From JAEINY01 sp942490535 (lineage in GTDB: Bacteria > Bacteroidota > Bacteroidia > Bacteroidales > Marinilabiliaceae), in the NCBI GenBank assembly GCA_942490535.1, contig CALNXQ010000003.1:62001-126000 (forward strand): a stretch of DNA of 64,000 bases, in the 5' to 3' direction. The notes under the pieces are model-generated. The model had not been told where the DNA came from. It worked only from the letters and a program-made list of their open reading frames with translations, and ran no database searches. Position 1 is the stretch's first letter. Each line of letters begins with the position of its first letter. A program made the position numbers and the translations under genes. Positions 54,339 to 62,715 of this stretch are shown here, piece after piece.

Positions 54339-54610
54339 GTGATATTCTATTTATATTTGCACTGCATAGTTGAGAAAAATATCCATTAATTACAATGAAA
54401 AAAGTAATACTCCCTCTTTTTCATCGTTAATGAATTAAAAAACAAAACGGTGGCACTAATGAAAAACATGTTTTTTCGCAAGTTTCTTTACCATAAGCGC
54501 ATTTTTTTTGCTGAAGAAATTACATTTTTGATAACTTTTAAATATCTTTCTGAAAATTTCGTGGAGTACGGTCATTTAAGACGATAGATAAGAATCCTTA
54601 TAAAAACATT

Positions 54611-55045
54611 ATGGTAATGAAAAAAACCCTAACAACATTCATTGCACTATTTACATTGCTATTGATTACACCTCAATTAAATTCACAGGAGGACAGTCTT
54701 TTCAATAACTGCATTGATTACTTGAAATCACCCTATATTGCAAGCGGACAGCCTTATAAAGCTTTTTTAACCGGAGATGAAGTGGCTGAATTCCACACCA
54801 CCTTCTTTTCGGGAAGTATGTATCGCGTAATTGCCTGCAGCCATCAGCCTGATAATATTTTATTTTCCATTTACGACAAAGACCGCAACTTGCTGTTTTC
54901 AAATGAACATCATGACTTGTCTAACTATTGGGATTTCATAATCGAAGGTTCTGTAGAATGCATTATTGAGGCTAAATTAAATCCTGAAAAAACAACTTCT
55001 GGTATTGCTTTAATGATGGTTGGATTCAAAAGTCTGGAAGAGTAA
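54611..55045 (+). CDS. Small secreted protein, unknown; paralogue of the 24.1-kb protein
   Basis: 144 aa with a signal peptide (hydrophobic TFIALFTLLLITP, cleavage near QLNSQ). The mature part shares its core order with the protein at 24125-24580: TTFFSGSMYRVIAC, FSIYDKDRNLLFSNEHHD and NYWDFIIE. It is 85 bp before the ABCG-type transporter gene and could be an exported partner of it. A start at 54617 (MKKTL) is possible. Function unknown. Confidence 0.8.
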   Translation: MVMKKTLTTFIALFTLLLITPQLNSQEDSLFNNCIDYLKSPYIASGQPYKAFLTGDEVAEFHTTFFSGSMYRVIACSHQPDNILFSIYDKDRNLLFSNEHHDLSNYWDFIIEGSVECIIEAKLNPEKTTSGIALMMVGFKSLEE

Positions 55046-55129
55046 ATTCCCTTTCTCAAAAACTGAATTCATCGCCTCTGAAAGAACAGTTAAAACAAAA
55101 TGGATAGCTGTTAATGAAACAGATGTAAC

Positions 55130-58100
55130 ATGAGTGAAGAAATTCTAAAAGCACTTATTCAGCTATTTGCTCTTGTTGCATTCCCAAGAACAGAAACACA
55201 ATCAAGACGATATATTGTCAAGTCGTTCCTCAACCAACAGCTCAACAGCCGGTTAGTTGAGGAATATTTGTCTTTGTTCGACACACTTCACGAAGCGCAT
55301 GAACAAAAACTCTCTGAAAAAAGTAAGTTTCACAAACGGCATGCTGCCAGTGCAGTCAAGGTATTAAAGATCGCCACGGAAATAAACGAGGCCCTGACCT
55401 ATTACCAAAAGATAATTGTACTCATTCAGCTCATCGAATTCCTGAACATTGATTTAGGAATGAGTGAATTTGAGCGCGAGTTCGTTGAAACTCTTGCACA
55501 AACGTTCAATATCCGACAAGACGAATACGAAATCATCGTTGAGTTTATTGTATCCTCTCTTGACCTACCACCATCATCCCCAAAAGTACTCATCATCAAT
55601 AATGATGTAAATTACCAACCAGATGGCTTTAAGCACTTATATTGGGATAATCTAAACGGTCAACTGCGCATCCTTCATGTGGAATCGGCTAATTTGTTTT
55701 TATTCCGCTTCGAAGGTCATTTAGACCTGGCTCTCAACGGACAGCTTATCACGGCAGACCGGGTTCAGATTTTACGCCCGGGGACTTCATTGAGTAACAA
55801 ACGAATTGATTCCATTTACTACAGTGATATTCTGGGCCAGTTTACCAGTGATAAAATAGCAGATCCCATCACTTTCCAGGTTGAAGGTGTAGAGTATTAT
55901 TTCAATAAAAAAGCCATTGGGCTGCATGAAACGACCTTTACGTCCGGTTCCGGGAAATTAGTTGGCATCATGGGTGCCAGCGGAGCCGGTAAAAGTACTT
56001 TGGTGAATGTACTGAGTGGAATCTATCCGCCCACTAAAGGACACGTCTTAATCAATAATATTGACCTACACCAGGAACCGGAGAAGACAGAAGGCTTAAT
56101 TGGTTTTGTGGCGCAGGATGATTTATTGATCGAGGACCTTACCGTCTTTCAGAATCTCTACTATAATGCTAAACTCTGTTTTGATAACCTTCCGGAATTT
56201 CAGATTCAGCGCAAAGTATTAAAGCTACTTGGTTCACTTGGCTTATATGATATCCGCTACATGAAAGTAGGCAGCCCGCTCAATAAAAAAATTAGCGGCG
56301 GGCAACGAAAAAGATTGAATATTGCCTTGGAACTCATCCGTGAACCAGCCATTCTTTTTCTGGATGAACCCACTTCTGGTCTTTCGTCCAGAGATTCAGA
56401 GAACATCATGGACTTGCTGAAAGAATTATCCGTGCGCGGCAAGCTGGTATTTGTGGTGATTCACCAACCTTCATCTGACATTTTTAAAATGTTTAACCAG
56501 TTGTTAGTGCTGGATACAGGGGGATATTTGATCTACAATGGGGATCCGGTAGAGAGTGTAAACTATTTTAAAGCCTGCATCAATCATGTTAACCGCGATG
56601 AAAGCGAATGCCCCACCTGCGGTAACGTGAGTGCGGAACAAGTACTGAACATTGTAGATGCTCAGGTATTGGATGAATATGGTAACTTCACCCAAACGCG
56701 CCGCATTGACCCCAAAGAATGGTACGACATGTACCATGAAGGATCTGGGTTGAAAGAAGTCCCCACGGAAAAGAAACCAGGTATACTCCCCCAAATAAGT
56801 TTCAAGATACCCAATCGCATCAAACAGTTTATGATTTTCTTGAAACGGGATATCTCATCCAAATTATCCAACACCCAATACCTGCTTATCAACCTACTGG
56901 AAACACCGGTATTGGCTTTACTACTGGCTTCGATCATCAAATACTACAACGTTGACAGTGCCAATACAGCTGGATATACATTTGCTAACAATCCAAACCT
57001 AACGGTGTATATTATCATCTCCATCATCATTGCCATTTTTGTTGGGTTAACGGTTAGTGCCGAAGAAATAATTAACGATCGAAAGATACTAAAAAGAGAA
57101 TCATTCCTGAATCTAAGTCGCCTGAGTTACCTCTTTTCCAAACTTATTCTCTTAATTGGAATATCAGCCATTCAAGCCTTTACATTTGTCTTAATCGGAA
57201 ATAGTATTATTGAACTGAAAGGAATGTTTCTTCAATACTGGCTCATTTTGTTCAGCTCATCAGTCTTTGCTAACATCTTGGGATTAAACATATCTGACAC
57301 ATTCAAAAAAACCGTTAACATCTATATTATCATACCGTTTCTGGTTATTCCTCAATTGATATTAAGTGGTGTCTTCATCAGTTTTGACAGACTCAACCCC
57401 CACATGTCAACCCCAGAGAAAATTCCATGGTATGGTGAGATTATTACTGCACGTTGGGCTTTTGAAGCTTTGGCTGTGAATCAGTACATATATAATGACT
57501 ACGAAAGAAACTTTTACACATTTGATAAGCTCAAGAGTCAGGCCAGTTACCGAAAGGAATATTGGCTACCTGCGCTCAAAAATCACCTGGATAAAGCCAA
57601 CCGCTTCCGGAACGGCATTGCTGATACTACCATTACGCATGCTGATGCAGTCTATTCTCTGACGCTGCTCAACCACGAGCTCACGGAGCACCATACCCAT
57701 TACCCCAATCGCTCTATTGCCTATCGGGAAATCGAATTAGCATCCTTCAACGACTCTACATACGCTTATGCCAGCGATTATCTGGATCAAATCAAAGAGT
57801 TCTACAAAGTCATTTATAACAGAGCCGATGAATTGCAAGATCAAAAGCTTAAGGAATGGTCCGCTACATCGCAAAAAAGACAGATTCTAATTGATTTGAA
57901 AAATGAGTATTACAATGCAGACCTGGAGCGATTCATGCGAAATTCAAACAACTTCTTCTCCAATAAAATAATTGAATACAAAGGCGCATTGTGGCAAAAG
58001 ATGGATCCGATTTTTCAGGATGCTCATCACCCTTTTTTAAAAGCCCATTTTTTTGCACCAACAAAACGGATTGGGTCAATGGAAATAGACACCTATTGGG

Positions 58101-58222
58101 CCAATTTGGCAATTATATGGCTTTTAAACACACTTCTTTTTATTTCTCTCTATCTAAAAGGATTAAGCCGCTTGTTCACGATTGGAAAGCAAATAAAGAA
58201 AGTGATGGCCAAGCGTAAATAA
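55130..58222 (+). CDS. ABCG-like transporter with TerB-like N-terminal extension
   Basis: 1030-aa half transporter in ATPase-then-membrane order. Residues 1 to about 150 are helical and resemble TerB/tellurite-resistance-like bundles (LALVAFPRTETQSRR-type start). A beta-rich linker precedes the ATPase: Walker A GASGAGKST (282-290), signature ISGGQRKRLNI (about 388), Walker B ILFLDEPTSGLSSRD (about 407). ABC-2 membrane helices begin near residue 590, then there is a large extracytoplasmic insertion (about 780-970) and a last helix near the C-terminus. Such forms occur in Bacteroidota; substrate unknown. It follows the small secreted protein and ends 2 bp before the convergent pcm stop. Confidence 0.88.
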   Translation: MSEEILKALIQLFALVAFPRTETQSRRYIVKSFLNQQLNSRLVEEYLSLFDTLHEAHEQKLSEKSKFHKRHAASAVKVLKIATEINEALTYYQKIIVLIQLIEFLNIDLGMSEFEREFVETLAQTFNIRQDEYEIIVEFIVSSLDLPPSSPKVLIINNDVNYQPDGFKHLYWDNLNGQLRILHVESANLFLFRFEGHLDLALNGQLITADRVQILRPGTSLSNKRIDSIYYSDILGQFTSDKIADPITFQVEGVEYYFNKKAIGLHETTFTSGSGKLVGIMGASGAGKSTLVNVLSGIYPPTKGHVLINNIDLHQEPEKTEGLIGFVAQDDLLIEDLTVFQNLYYNAKLCFDNLPEFQIQRKVLKLLGSLGLYDIRYMKVGSPLNKKISGGQRKRLNIALELIREPAILFLDEPTSGLSSRDSENIMDLLKELSVRGKLVFVVIHQPSSDIFKMFNQLLVLDTGGYLIYNGDPVESVNYFKACINHVNRDESECPTCGNVSAEQVLNIVDAQVLDEYGNFTQTRRIDPKEWYDMYHEGSGLKEVPTEKKPGILPQISFKIPNRIKQFMIFLKRDISSKLSNTQYLLINLLETPVLALLLASIIKYYNVDSANTAGYTFANNPNLTVYIIISIIIAIFVGLTVSAEEIINDRKILKRESFLNLSRLSYLFSKLILLIGISAIQAFTFVLIGNSIIELKGMFLQYWLILFSSSVFANILGLNISDTFKKTVNIYIIIPFLVIPQLILSGVFISFDRLNPHMSTPEKIPWYGEIITARWAFEALAVNQYIYNDYERNFYTFDKLKSQASYRKEYWLPALKNHLDKANRFRNGIADTTITHADAVYSLTLLNHELTEHHTHYPNRSIAYREIELASFNDSTYAYASDYLDQIKEFYKVIYNRADELQDQKLKEWSATSQKRQILIDLKNEYYNADLERFMRNSNNFFSNKIIEYKGALWQKMDPIFQDAHHPFLKAHFFAPTKRIGSMEIDTYWANLAIIWLLNTLLFISLYLKGLSRLFTIGKQIKKVMAKRK

Positions 58223-58224
58223 TT

Positions 58225-58902
58225 CTATTCAATTTCCCTTGTAAAAGGGACAAAACGTACAGGCAGCAATGATTTCTCAACCAGTCTGTTTTCCTTTTTG
58301 ATGTACAATTTCAAATATTGTGTCCCTAACTGCGGTCCTACCGGAATAATCAAACGCCCCCCCATGGCCAGTTGGTCAATAAGCGCTTTGGGCACTTTAG
58401 GAGGGGCAGCTGTAACAATGATGGCATCATAAGGGGCATGCTCCTTCCAGCCATGATACCCATCACCACTTTTACAAAACACATTGCCATACCCACAATC
58501 AACTAATGTCAATCGGGCCAGCTCTGATAATTCAGGTATAATTTCAACGGTAAAAACGGAATCCACCAAAAGTGATAATACGGCAGCCTGATACCCACTA
58601 CCTGTTCCAATCTCCAAAACTTTATCGGTACTAGTCAAGTCGAGATGGGCAGTCATGTAAGCAACAATGTAAGGCTGTGAAATGGTTTGATTATAACCAA
58701 TGGGCAAGGGGGAATCCTGATAGGCTAAATGTCGCACCTCTTCCGGCACAAACCTATGCCGCGGCACTGCTTGCATGGCCTTCACCACCGCTGGATCATG
58801 CACGCCTCTTTGCACAATTTGAGATGCAACCATTTGATGGCGCTCTTCTTTAAAGTTTTGTGACATGACCATGATCATTATCAGCACTATTAAGGTTCGC
58901 AT
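58225..58902 (-). CDS. pcm: Protein-L-isoaspartate O-methyltransferase
   Basis: SAM-dependent repair enzyme for damaged aspartate residues. Motifs: RHRFVPEEVRHLAYQDSPLPIGYNQTISQPYIVAYM, then VLEIGTGSGYQAAVLS (SAM motif I) and the GDGYHGW region. I place the start at ATG 58902; the longer frame from 58953 is set aside because that codon lies inside a strong terminator hairpin of the preceding gene (58925-58957). The first residues from 58902 (MRTLIVLIMIMVM) are hydrophobic, so an export signal is possible, or the start is at 58866 (MSQNFKEER). Confidence 0.92.
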   Translation of the reverse strand: MRTLIVLIMIMVMSQNFKEERHQMVASQIVQRGVHDPAVVKAMQAVPRHRFVPEEVRHLAYQDSPLPIGYNQTISQPYIVAYMTAHLDLTSTDKVLEIGTGSGYQAAVLSLLVDSVFTVEIIPELSELARLTLVDCGYGNVFCKSGDGYHGWKEHAPYDAIIVTAAPPKVPKALIDQLAMGGRLIIPVGPQLGTQYLKLYIKKENRLVEKSLLPVRFVPFTREIE

Positions 58903-58924
58903 CGAAACTGGTGTTGTAAATGAT

Positions 58925-58957
58925 AAAAAAAACCGGAGCTGCCTGAGCAACATCCGG
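58925..58957 (-). terminator. Intrinsic terminator of the eRF1-like gene, decides the pcm start
   Basis: On the minus strand CCGGA-T-GTTGC, a 4-base loop, GCAGC-TCCGG (58957-58933), then T8. It is about 25 bp after the stop of the gene at 58984. Confidence 0.9.
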
Positions 58958-58983
58958 ATGCATCCAACAGGCTGAGAAGCAGA

Positions 58984-59400
58984 TTACACTCCCCTTCCTT
59001 TAAAATGGTCCTTAACCTTGGCAATCAATTGATTTGTTGTCATTTTATCAGCATTCTCCACCTCAATCACCTTTTGTTCAAATCCGTGATGGCTTTTCAT
59101 CTCTTTTTCAAATAATTTTTTTGTTTTAGACGGTCCCAACAAATAGATGGAAGAAGCATCTTCAATGTTGTGCAGAATTTCATCAAAATAGTGGTGTAAT
59201 TGGTGCTTCCGCTTTTCCGTTATTTTCTTGGCCGGATTCACCAACATAGACCCCAGACGTGAATAGTTTTTTCCTTCTCCCGGAAAACGTTCGCGCGATT
59301 CAATTTGGGATTCGATGGTATGAATTGATTCATTACCATCGGCTAGACTTACCAATACCGCTTTATCGGTATTTAACCAAATTCCAATCTGCTTTTTCAT
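58984..59400 (-). CDS. Small eRF1-domain-3-like protein
   Basis: 138-aa cytoplasmic protein. The pattern IGIWLNTDKAVLVSL at the start and YLLGPSKTKKLFEKEMKSH later resemble the third domain of archaeal/eukaryotic release factor 1 as found in bacterial eRF1-like (baeRF) proteins. Function of these small forms is not known to me. It lies 13 bp after the NTF2-like gene and ends with a strong terminator, so the two form one transcript. Confidence 0.65.
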   Translation of the reverse strand: MKKQIGIWLNTDKAVLVSLADGNESIHTIESQIESRERFPGEGKNYSRLGSMLVNPAKKITEKRKHQLHHYFDEILHNIEDASSIYLLGPSKTKKLFEKEMKSHHGFEQKVIEVENADKMTTNQLIAKVKDHFKGRGV

Positions 59401-59413
59401 ATGAAAACCAATT

Positions 59414-59884
59414 TTAAATTAAAAGATCACTGGAAGTTTCTTCATTTTCATCGGGTGCGATATAAGGTATTGATATATGACTTTGAACAATCAGCCATTT
59501 CCCATTTCGATTCTCCAGTACCCCGGTATGTCGGAAGCCTTCCAATCGAACTGGCTCGCCCTTGGTTTCGAAACATGTATCCATCAATTGCGAATACCAG
59601 GCCACATGCCCATCATTACTGAGAGTTATTCGGGTATTCTTTTCTGTGATAGTATACCCTTGCCACTTCGTAATGGCTGATTTCATCCAACTGAAAAAAG
59701 TCGGCCAATCGTTCCAAATCTCATCTATATCAGTACCTATGGTGACAAAATTCTCATCCTGCGCGAAGCAATCCGCAAAATCATTAATATCCCCATTTTC
59801 CTGTGACCGCAACAAGTTGTTAAGAACACGTTCTATTTCGGCGATACGCTTAGAATCCTGAGTATTAACTGCAGTAGATTTCAT
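59414..59884 (-). CDS. NTF2/SnoaL-like protein
   Basis: 156-aa cytoplasmic protein of the NTF2-like (DUF4440/SnoaL) fold: IAEIERVLNNLLRSQENGDINDFADCFAQDENFVTIGT, then WPTFFSWMKSAI, VAWYSQLMDTCFE, GKWLIVQSHISIPY. Such proteins are often enzymes or ligand binders of unknown substrate. First gene of a two-gene transcript with the eRF1-like protein. Confidence 0.85.
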   Translation of the reverse strand: MKSTAVNTQDSKRIAEIERVLNNLLRSQENGDINDFADCFAQDENFVTIGTDIDEIWNDWPTFFSWMKSAITKWQGYTITEKNTRITLSNDGHVAWYSQLMDTCFETKGEPVRLEGFRHTGVLENRNGKWLIVQSHISIPYIAPDENEETSSDLLI

Positions 59885-60161
59885 GATGTGTTATTTTTGA
59901 GGTTATCCATCAAACACCTGAATCGATGTTCGTGATGGTACGCGAAATGTGCTTATATGAAAAACTGATGATGAATCATCTTCCCTTTAATTTTAGGATG
60001 TGTTTTCAATTTACTAAATCCCACCTAGGGTGTCAAGTTTTTAATCAAGTGTTTTTTAAAATGTCTGAGGCCGAACAAGTAACCCTCAGCCGATAAAAAC
60101 GGAAGCACTATTACCCATTTATTTTGTTTCTTTGTACATCGAAAACCAGAATCAGATAATT
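59885..60161. other. Divergent intergenic region upstream of truA and the NTF2-like gene
   Basis: 277 bp with no open frame, repeat or hairpin that I can support. A TTTCTTTG pattern near 60127-60134 lies about 28 bp before the truA ATG and is an imperfect -7 box. Confidence 0.4.
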
Positions 60162-60938
60162 ATGCACAGGTATTTTATTGAGATGGCCTACAATGGTACT
60201 AAATATCATGGTTGGCAAGTACAACCCAACGCCATTTCGGTGCAAGAGGTAATGGATGACGCACTAATAAAAGCCCTGAGACAACATGTTCATGTGGTTG
60301 GTGCCGGCCGCACTGATACGGGTGTACATGCCTCCTATTTTGTAGCCCACTTCGACATTGGCACACCCCTTGATGATGTAGATCGGTTTTTGTTCAAAAT
60401 CAACCGCATTCTACACGATGACATCGTAGTATATAGCATAAAAGAGGTTAATACAGATGCTCATAGCCGCTTTAGTGCTTTATCGAGAAAGTATTTCTAC
60501 TACCTCAAAATACAAAAAGGGCCCTTCTGCAATGATTTAACCCATCGTCCGTATCACGAATTGGATTTTGAGAAGATGAATGCAGCCGCACAATTGCTTT
60601 TCGAATACGATGACTTCACCAGCTTCAGTAAATTGCATACGGATACAAAAACCAATCTGTGCAAAATCATGCAGGCTGAATGGGTTAAACAAGACGATAA
60701 GATGGTTTTCATCATTAAAGCAGATCGCTTTTTAAGAAACATGGTACGCGCCATTGTAGGAACGCTCATGGATATTGGGCGCGGAAAGCTTTCCATTGAT
60801 GAATTCAAACAAATTATAGAAGCGAAAGATCGCGGAGCAGCAGGGGCCTCAGCCCCACCTCAGGGTCTCTTCTTAGCCGATATTGAATACCCGGAAAATT
60901 TATTCAAATCACAATTAACAAAAATCCCGCCTTTATAG
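60162..60938 (+). CDS. truA: tRNA pseudouridine(38-40) synthase TruA
   Basis: Isomerises uridines 38-40 in tRNA. Catalytic Asp is D52 in GRTDTGVHA. Other motifs: YNGTKYHGWQVQP at the N-terminus, FSALSRKYFYYL, and FLRNMVRAIVGTLMDIGRGKL. Length of 258 aa is usual. Start ATG 60162 replaces the TTG-initiated longer frame at 60132. The stop (60936-60938) falls in the loop of a hairpin that ends transcription of the convergent aroE. Confidence 0.97.
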   Translation: MHRYFIEMAYNGTKYHGWQVQPNAISVQEVMDDALIKALRQHVHVVGAGRTDTGVHASYFVAHFDIGTPLDDVDRFLFKINRILHDDIVVYSIKEVNTDAHSRFSALSRKYFYYLKIQKGPFCNDLTHRPYHELDFEKMNAAAQLLFEYDDFTSFSKLHTDTKTNLCKIMQAEWVKQDDKMVFIIKADRFLRNMVRAIVGTLMDIGRGKLSIDEFKQIIEAKDRGAAGASAPPQGLFLADIEYPENLFKSQLTKIPPL

Positions 60939-60947
60939 ACGGGATTT
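60922..60947. terminator. Terminator hairpin overlapping the truA stop
   Basis: AAATCCCG (60922-60929) and CGGGATTT (60940-60947). On the minus strand a T-run (TTTTTG) follows, so it chiefly terminates aroE; on the plus strand only ATTT follows. Confidence 0.75.
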
Positions 60948-60987
60948 GAATACGGTTCTATTGAATAAATACTACTCATCCAAAAAA

Positions 60988-61731
60988 TCAATCATTCCAA
61001 TGCCTCCAGGCTGCTTCAGCTTGCAAATGCAACATCTCTAACCCATTTTTTGTCACAGCCCCCTGCCTTGCTCCATTTAACATAAATAGGGTATTTTCTG
61101 GATTGTAAGTTAAATCATAAAACAGATGGTTCGATGACGCAAATTCATAGGGAATATCCGGACAATTATCGACTTTCGGAAACATGCCCAACGGGGTGCA
61201 ATTCACAATTAACTTATATTCTTCCATTATAGCCTCATCTATATCCGCATAACTCACATGGTTAGTGCCTTGCGGCTGACGCGACACATAGCGAAAGCTA
61301 ATACCTAAAAGGCGCAACGCATGAGCCACAGCTTTAGCCGCACCCCCCGTACCTAACACAAGAGCTTTGGTATGCTGAGGGCCTAAAAGCGGTTTCAAAG
61401 AATTCGTAAAGCCTAATAAATCAGTATTATAACCTTTGAGGAAAGGCTTCTTATCCACCCAATGGATCCGTACACAATTCACTGCTCCAATTTCTCGGGC
61501 TTGCGAATCCACTTCATCCAAAAAATTAAAAATCTGCTCTTTATAGGGAATGGTTACACTTAAGCCAGCGATGTAGGCATGGTGTTCCAACATAGCTAAA
61601 AACTCACTAATATCAGGCAATTCAAAGTTTAGAAAACGAGCATCAATATTCTCACGCTCAAACTTACCTGTAAAATATTTTTGAGAAAACGACTGTGATA
61701 AGGGGTATCCTAATAATCCAAATGTTTTCAT
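60988..61731 (-). CDS. aroE: Shikimate dehydrogenase
   Basis: NADP-dependent step of aromatic amino-acid synthesis. SQSFSQKYF substrate loop, VTIPYKEQI with catalytic Lys64, NTDLLGF with catalytic Asp104, and LGTGGAAKAVAHAL for NADP. At 247 aa it is a short AroE as usual in Bacteroidota. Lies 7 bp after the DUF368 gene in a leftward group and ends at the hairpin that overlaps truA. Confidence 0.97.
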   Translation of the reverse strand: MKTFGLLGYPLSQSFSQKYFTGKFERENIDARFLNFELPDISEFLAMLEHHAYIAGLSVTIPYKEQIFNFLDEVDSQAREIGAVNCVRIHWVDKKPFLKGYNTDLLGFTNSLKPLLGPQHTKALVLGTGGAAKAVAHALRLLGISFRYVSRQPQGTNHVSYADIDEAIMEEYKLIVNCTPLGMFPKVDNCPDIPYEFASSNHLFYDLTYNPENTLFMLNGARQGAVTKNGLEMLHLQAEAAWRHWND

Positions 61732-61738
61732 ATCACCA

Positions 61739-62659
61739 TTAATTTAGCTTCTTGTTTTTACCTGCCAACATTTCTGTGGCAACAATACTTCCAATACCCA
61801 AAATAACAAAAAGTACCGCTAAATAAAATTCACTGTTCATTTCCGGCATCAGCCATTTATAGCCTACCGTTTTCACCTTTTCTCCAAATATTTGAGTGAT
61901 GGCTTCTTTCCATGGCCATAATATACCTAATGATCCTGCAATAAAACCCGTTAACAAGGCAATGGTTTGATTATGGTATTTTTTTAGTAACCATGCCAGA
62001 AAATGAGAAAAAACCAACAATCCCCCACCAGCACCTATAGCTACCGGAAACAGAATCGATAATTTAAATTCACTGATGGCATTAATCATCACCAGCTGAT
62101 AATTACCCAATAATATTAAGACAAATGAACCCGATAAACCCGGCAAAATCATGCTACACATAGCAATAACGCCACATAAAAGCAAATAATAAAAAGAGCT
62201 ATTCTCGGAAGCAGGTGTTAAAACAGAAATAGAGATCGCAACAGCCGTTCCAACCAGCAAACTGATAACAGCAGAAATGGACCACGCTTTCACGGTTTTT
62301 CCCACAAAATAAATGGAAGCCAAAACTAAACCAAAGAAAAAAGCCCAAATGTAAATGGGATAAAATTCAAACAGGAACTTAAATAGCTTGGCCAATGACA
62401 CTACGGCCATACCAACACCGAAAAACAATGAAATCAAAAAGTAAAGATCCACATGTTTGGCAAAATCCTTCAATTTACCTGAAAAAAGTAATTTTAAAGC
62501 AGCTATATCAAATGATTTTATGGCATTGATTAATCGTTCAAAAATGCCGGTGATCAAAGCAATGGTTCCTCCTGAAACACCAGGAATGACATTGGCAGCA
62601 CCCATGGCAGCACCTTTAAGGGCCGTGCTCACATAAAAAAGACGGTTATTCTCTTTCAT
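61739..62659 (-). CDS. DUF368 membrane protein (PopT-like undecaprenyl phosphate translocase)
   Basis: 306-aa integral membrane protein with about eight to ten helices. The family mark GAAMGAANVIPGVSGGTIALITGIFERLI is at the N-terminus and a second, related re-entrant motif MCSMILPGLSGSFVLILLG lies mid-protein. DUF368 proteins (PopT) have been shown to translocate undecaprenyl phosphate for envelope recycling, so that role is likely. It lies between a TPR gene (56 bp upstream) and aroE. Confidence 0.9.
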   Translation of the reverse strand: MKENNRLFYVSTALKGAAMGAANVIPGVSGGTIALITGIFERLINAIKSFDIAALKLLFSGKLKDFAKHVDLYFLISLFFGVGMAVVSLAKLFKFLFEFYPIYIWAFFFGLVLASIYFVGKTVKAWSISAVISLLVGTAVAISISVLTPASENSSFYYLLLCGVIAMCSMILPGLSGSFVLILLGNYQLVMINAISEFKLSILFPVAIGAGGGLLVFSHFLAWLLKKYHNQTIALLTGFIAGSLGILWPWKEAITQIFGEKVKTVGYKWLMPEMNSEFYLAVLFVILGIGSIVATEMLAGKNKKLN

Positions 62660-62715
62660 CAGAATATATACAGTTAAGGTTAATGCAATTTGAATGACAG
62701 TTCAATCAATACTAA

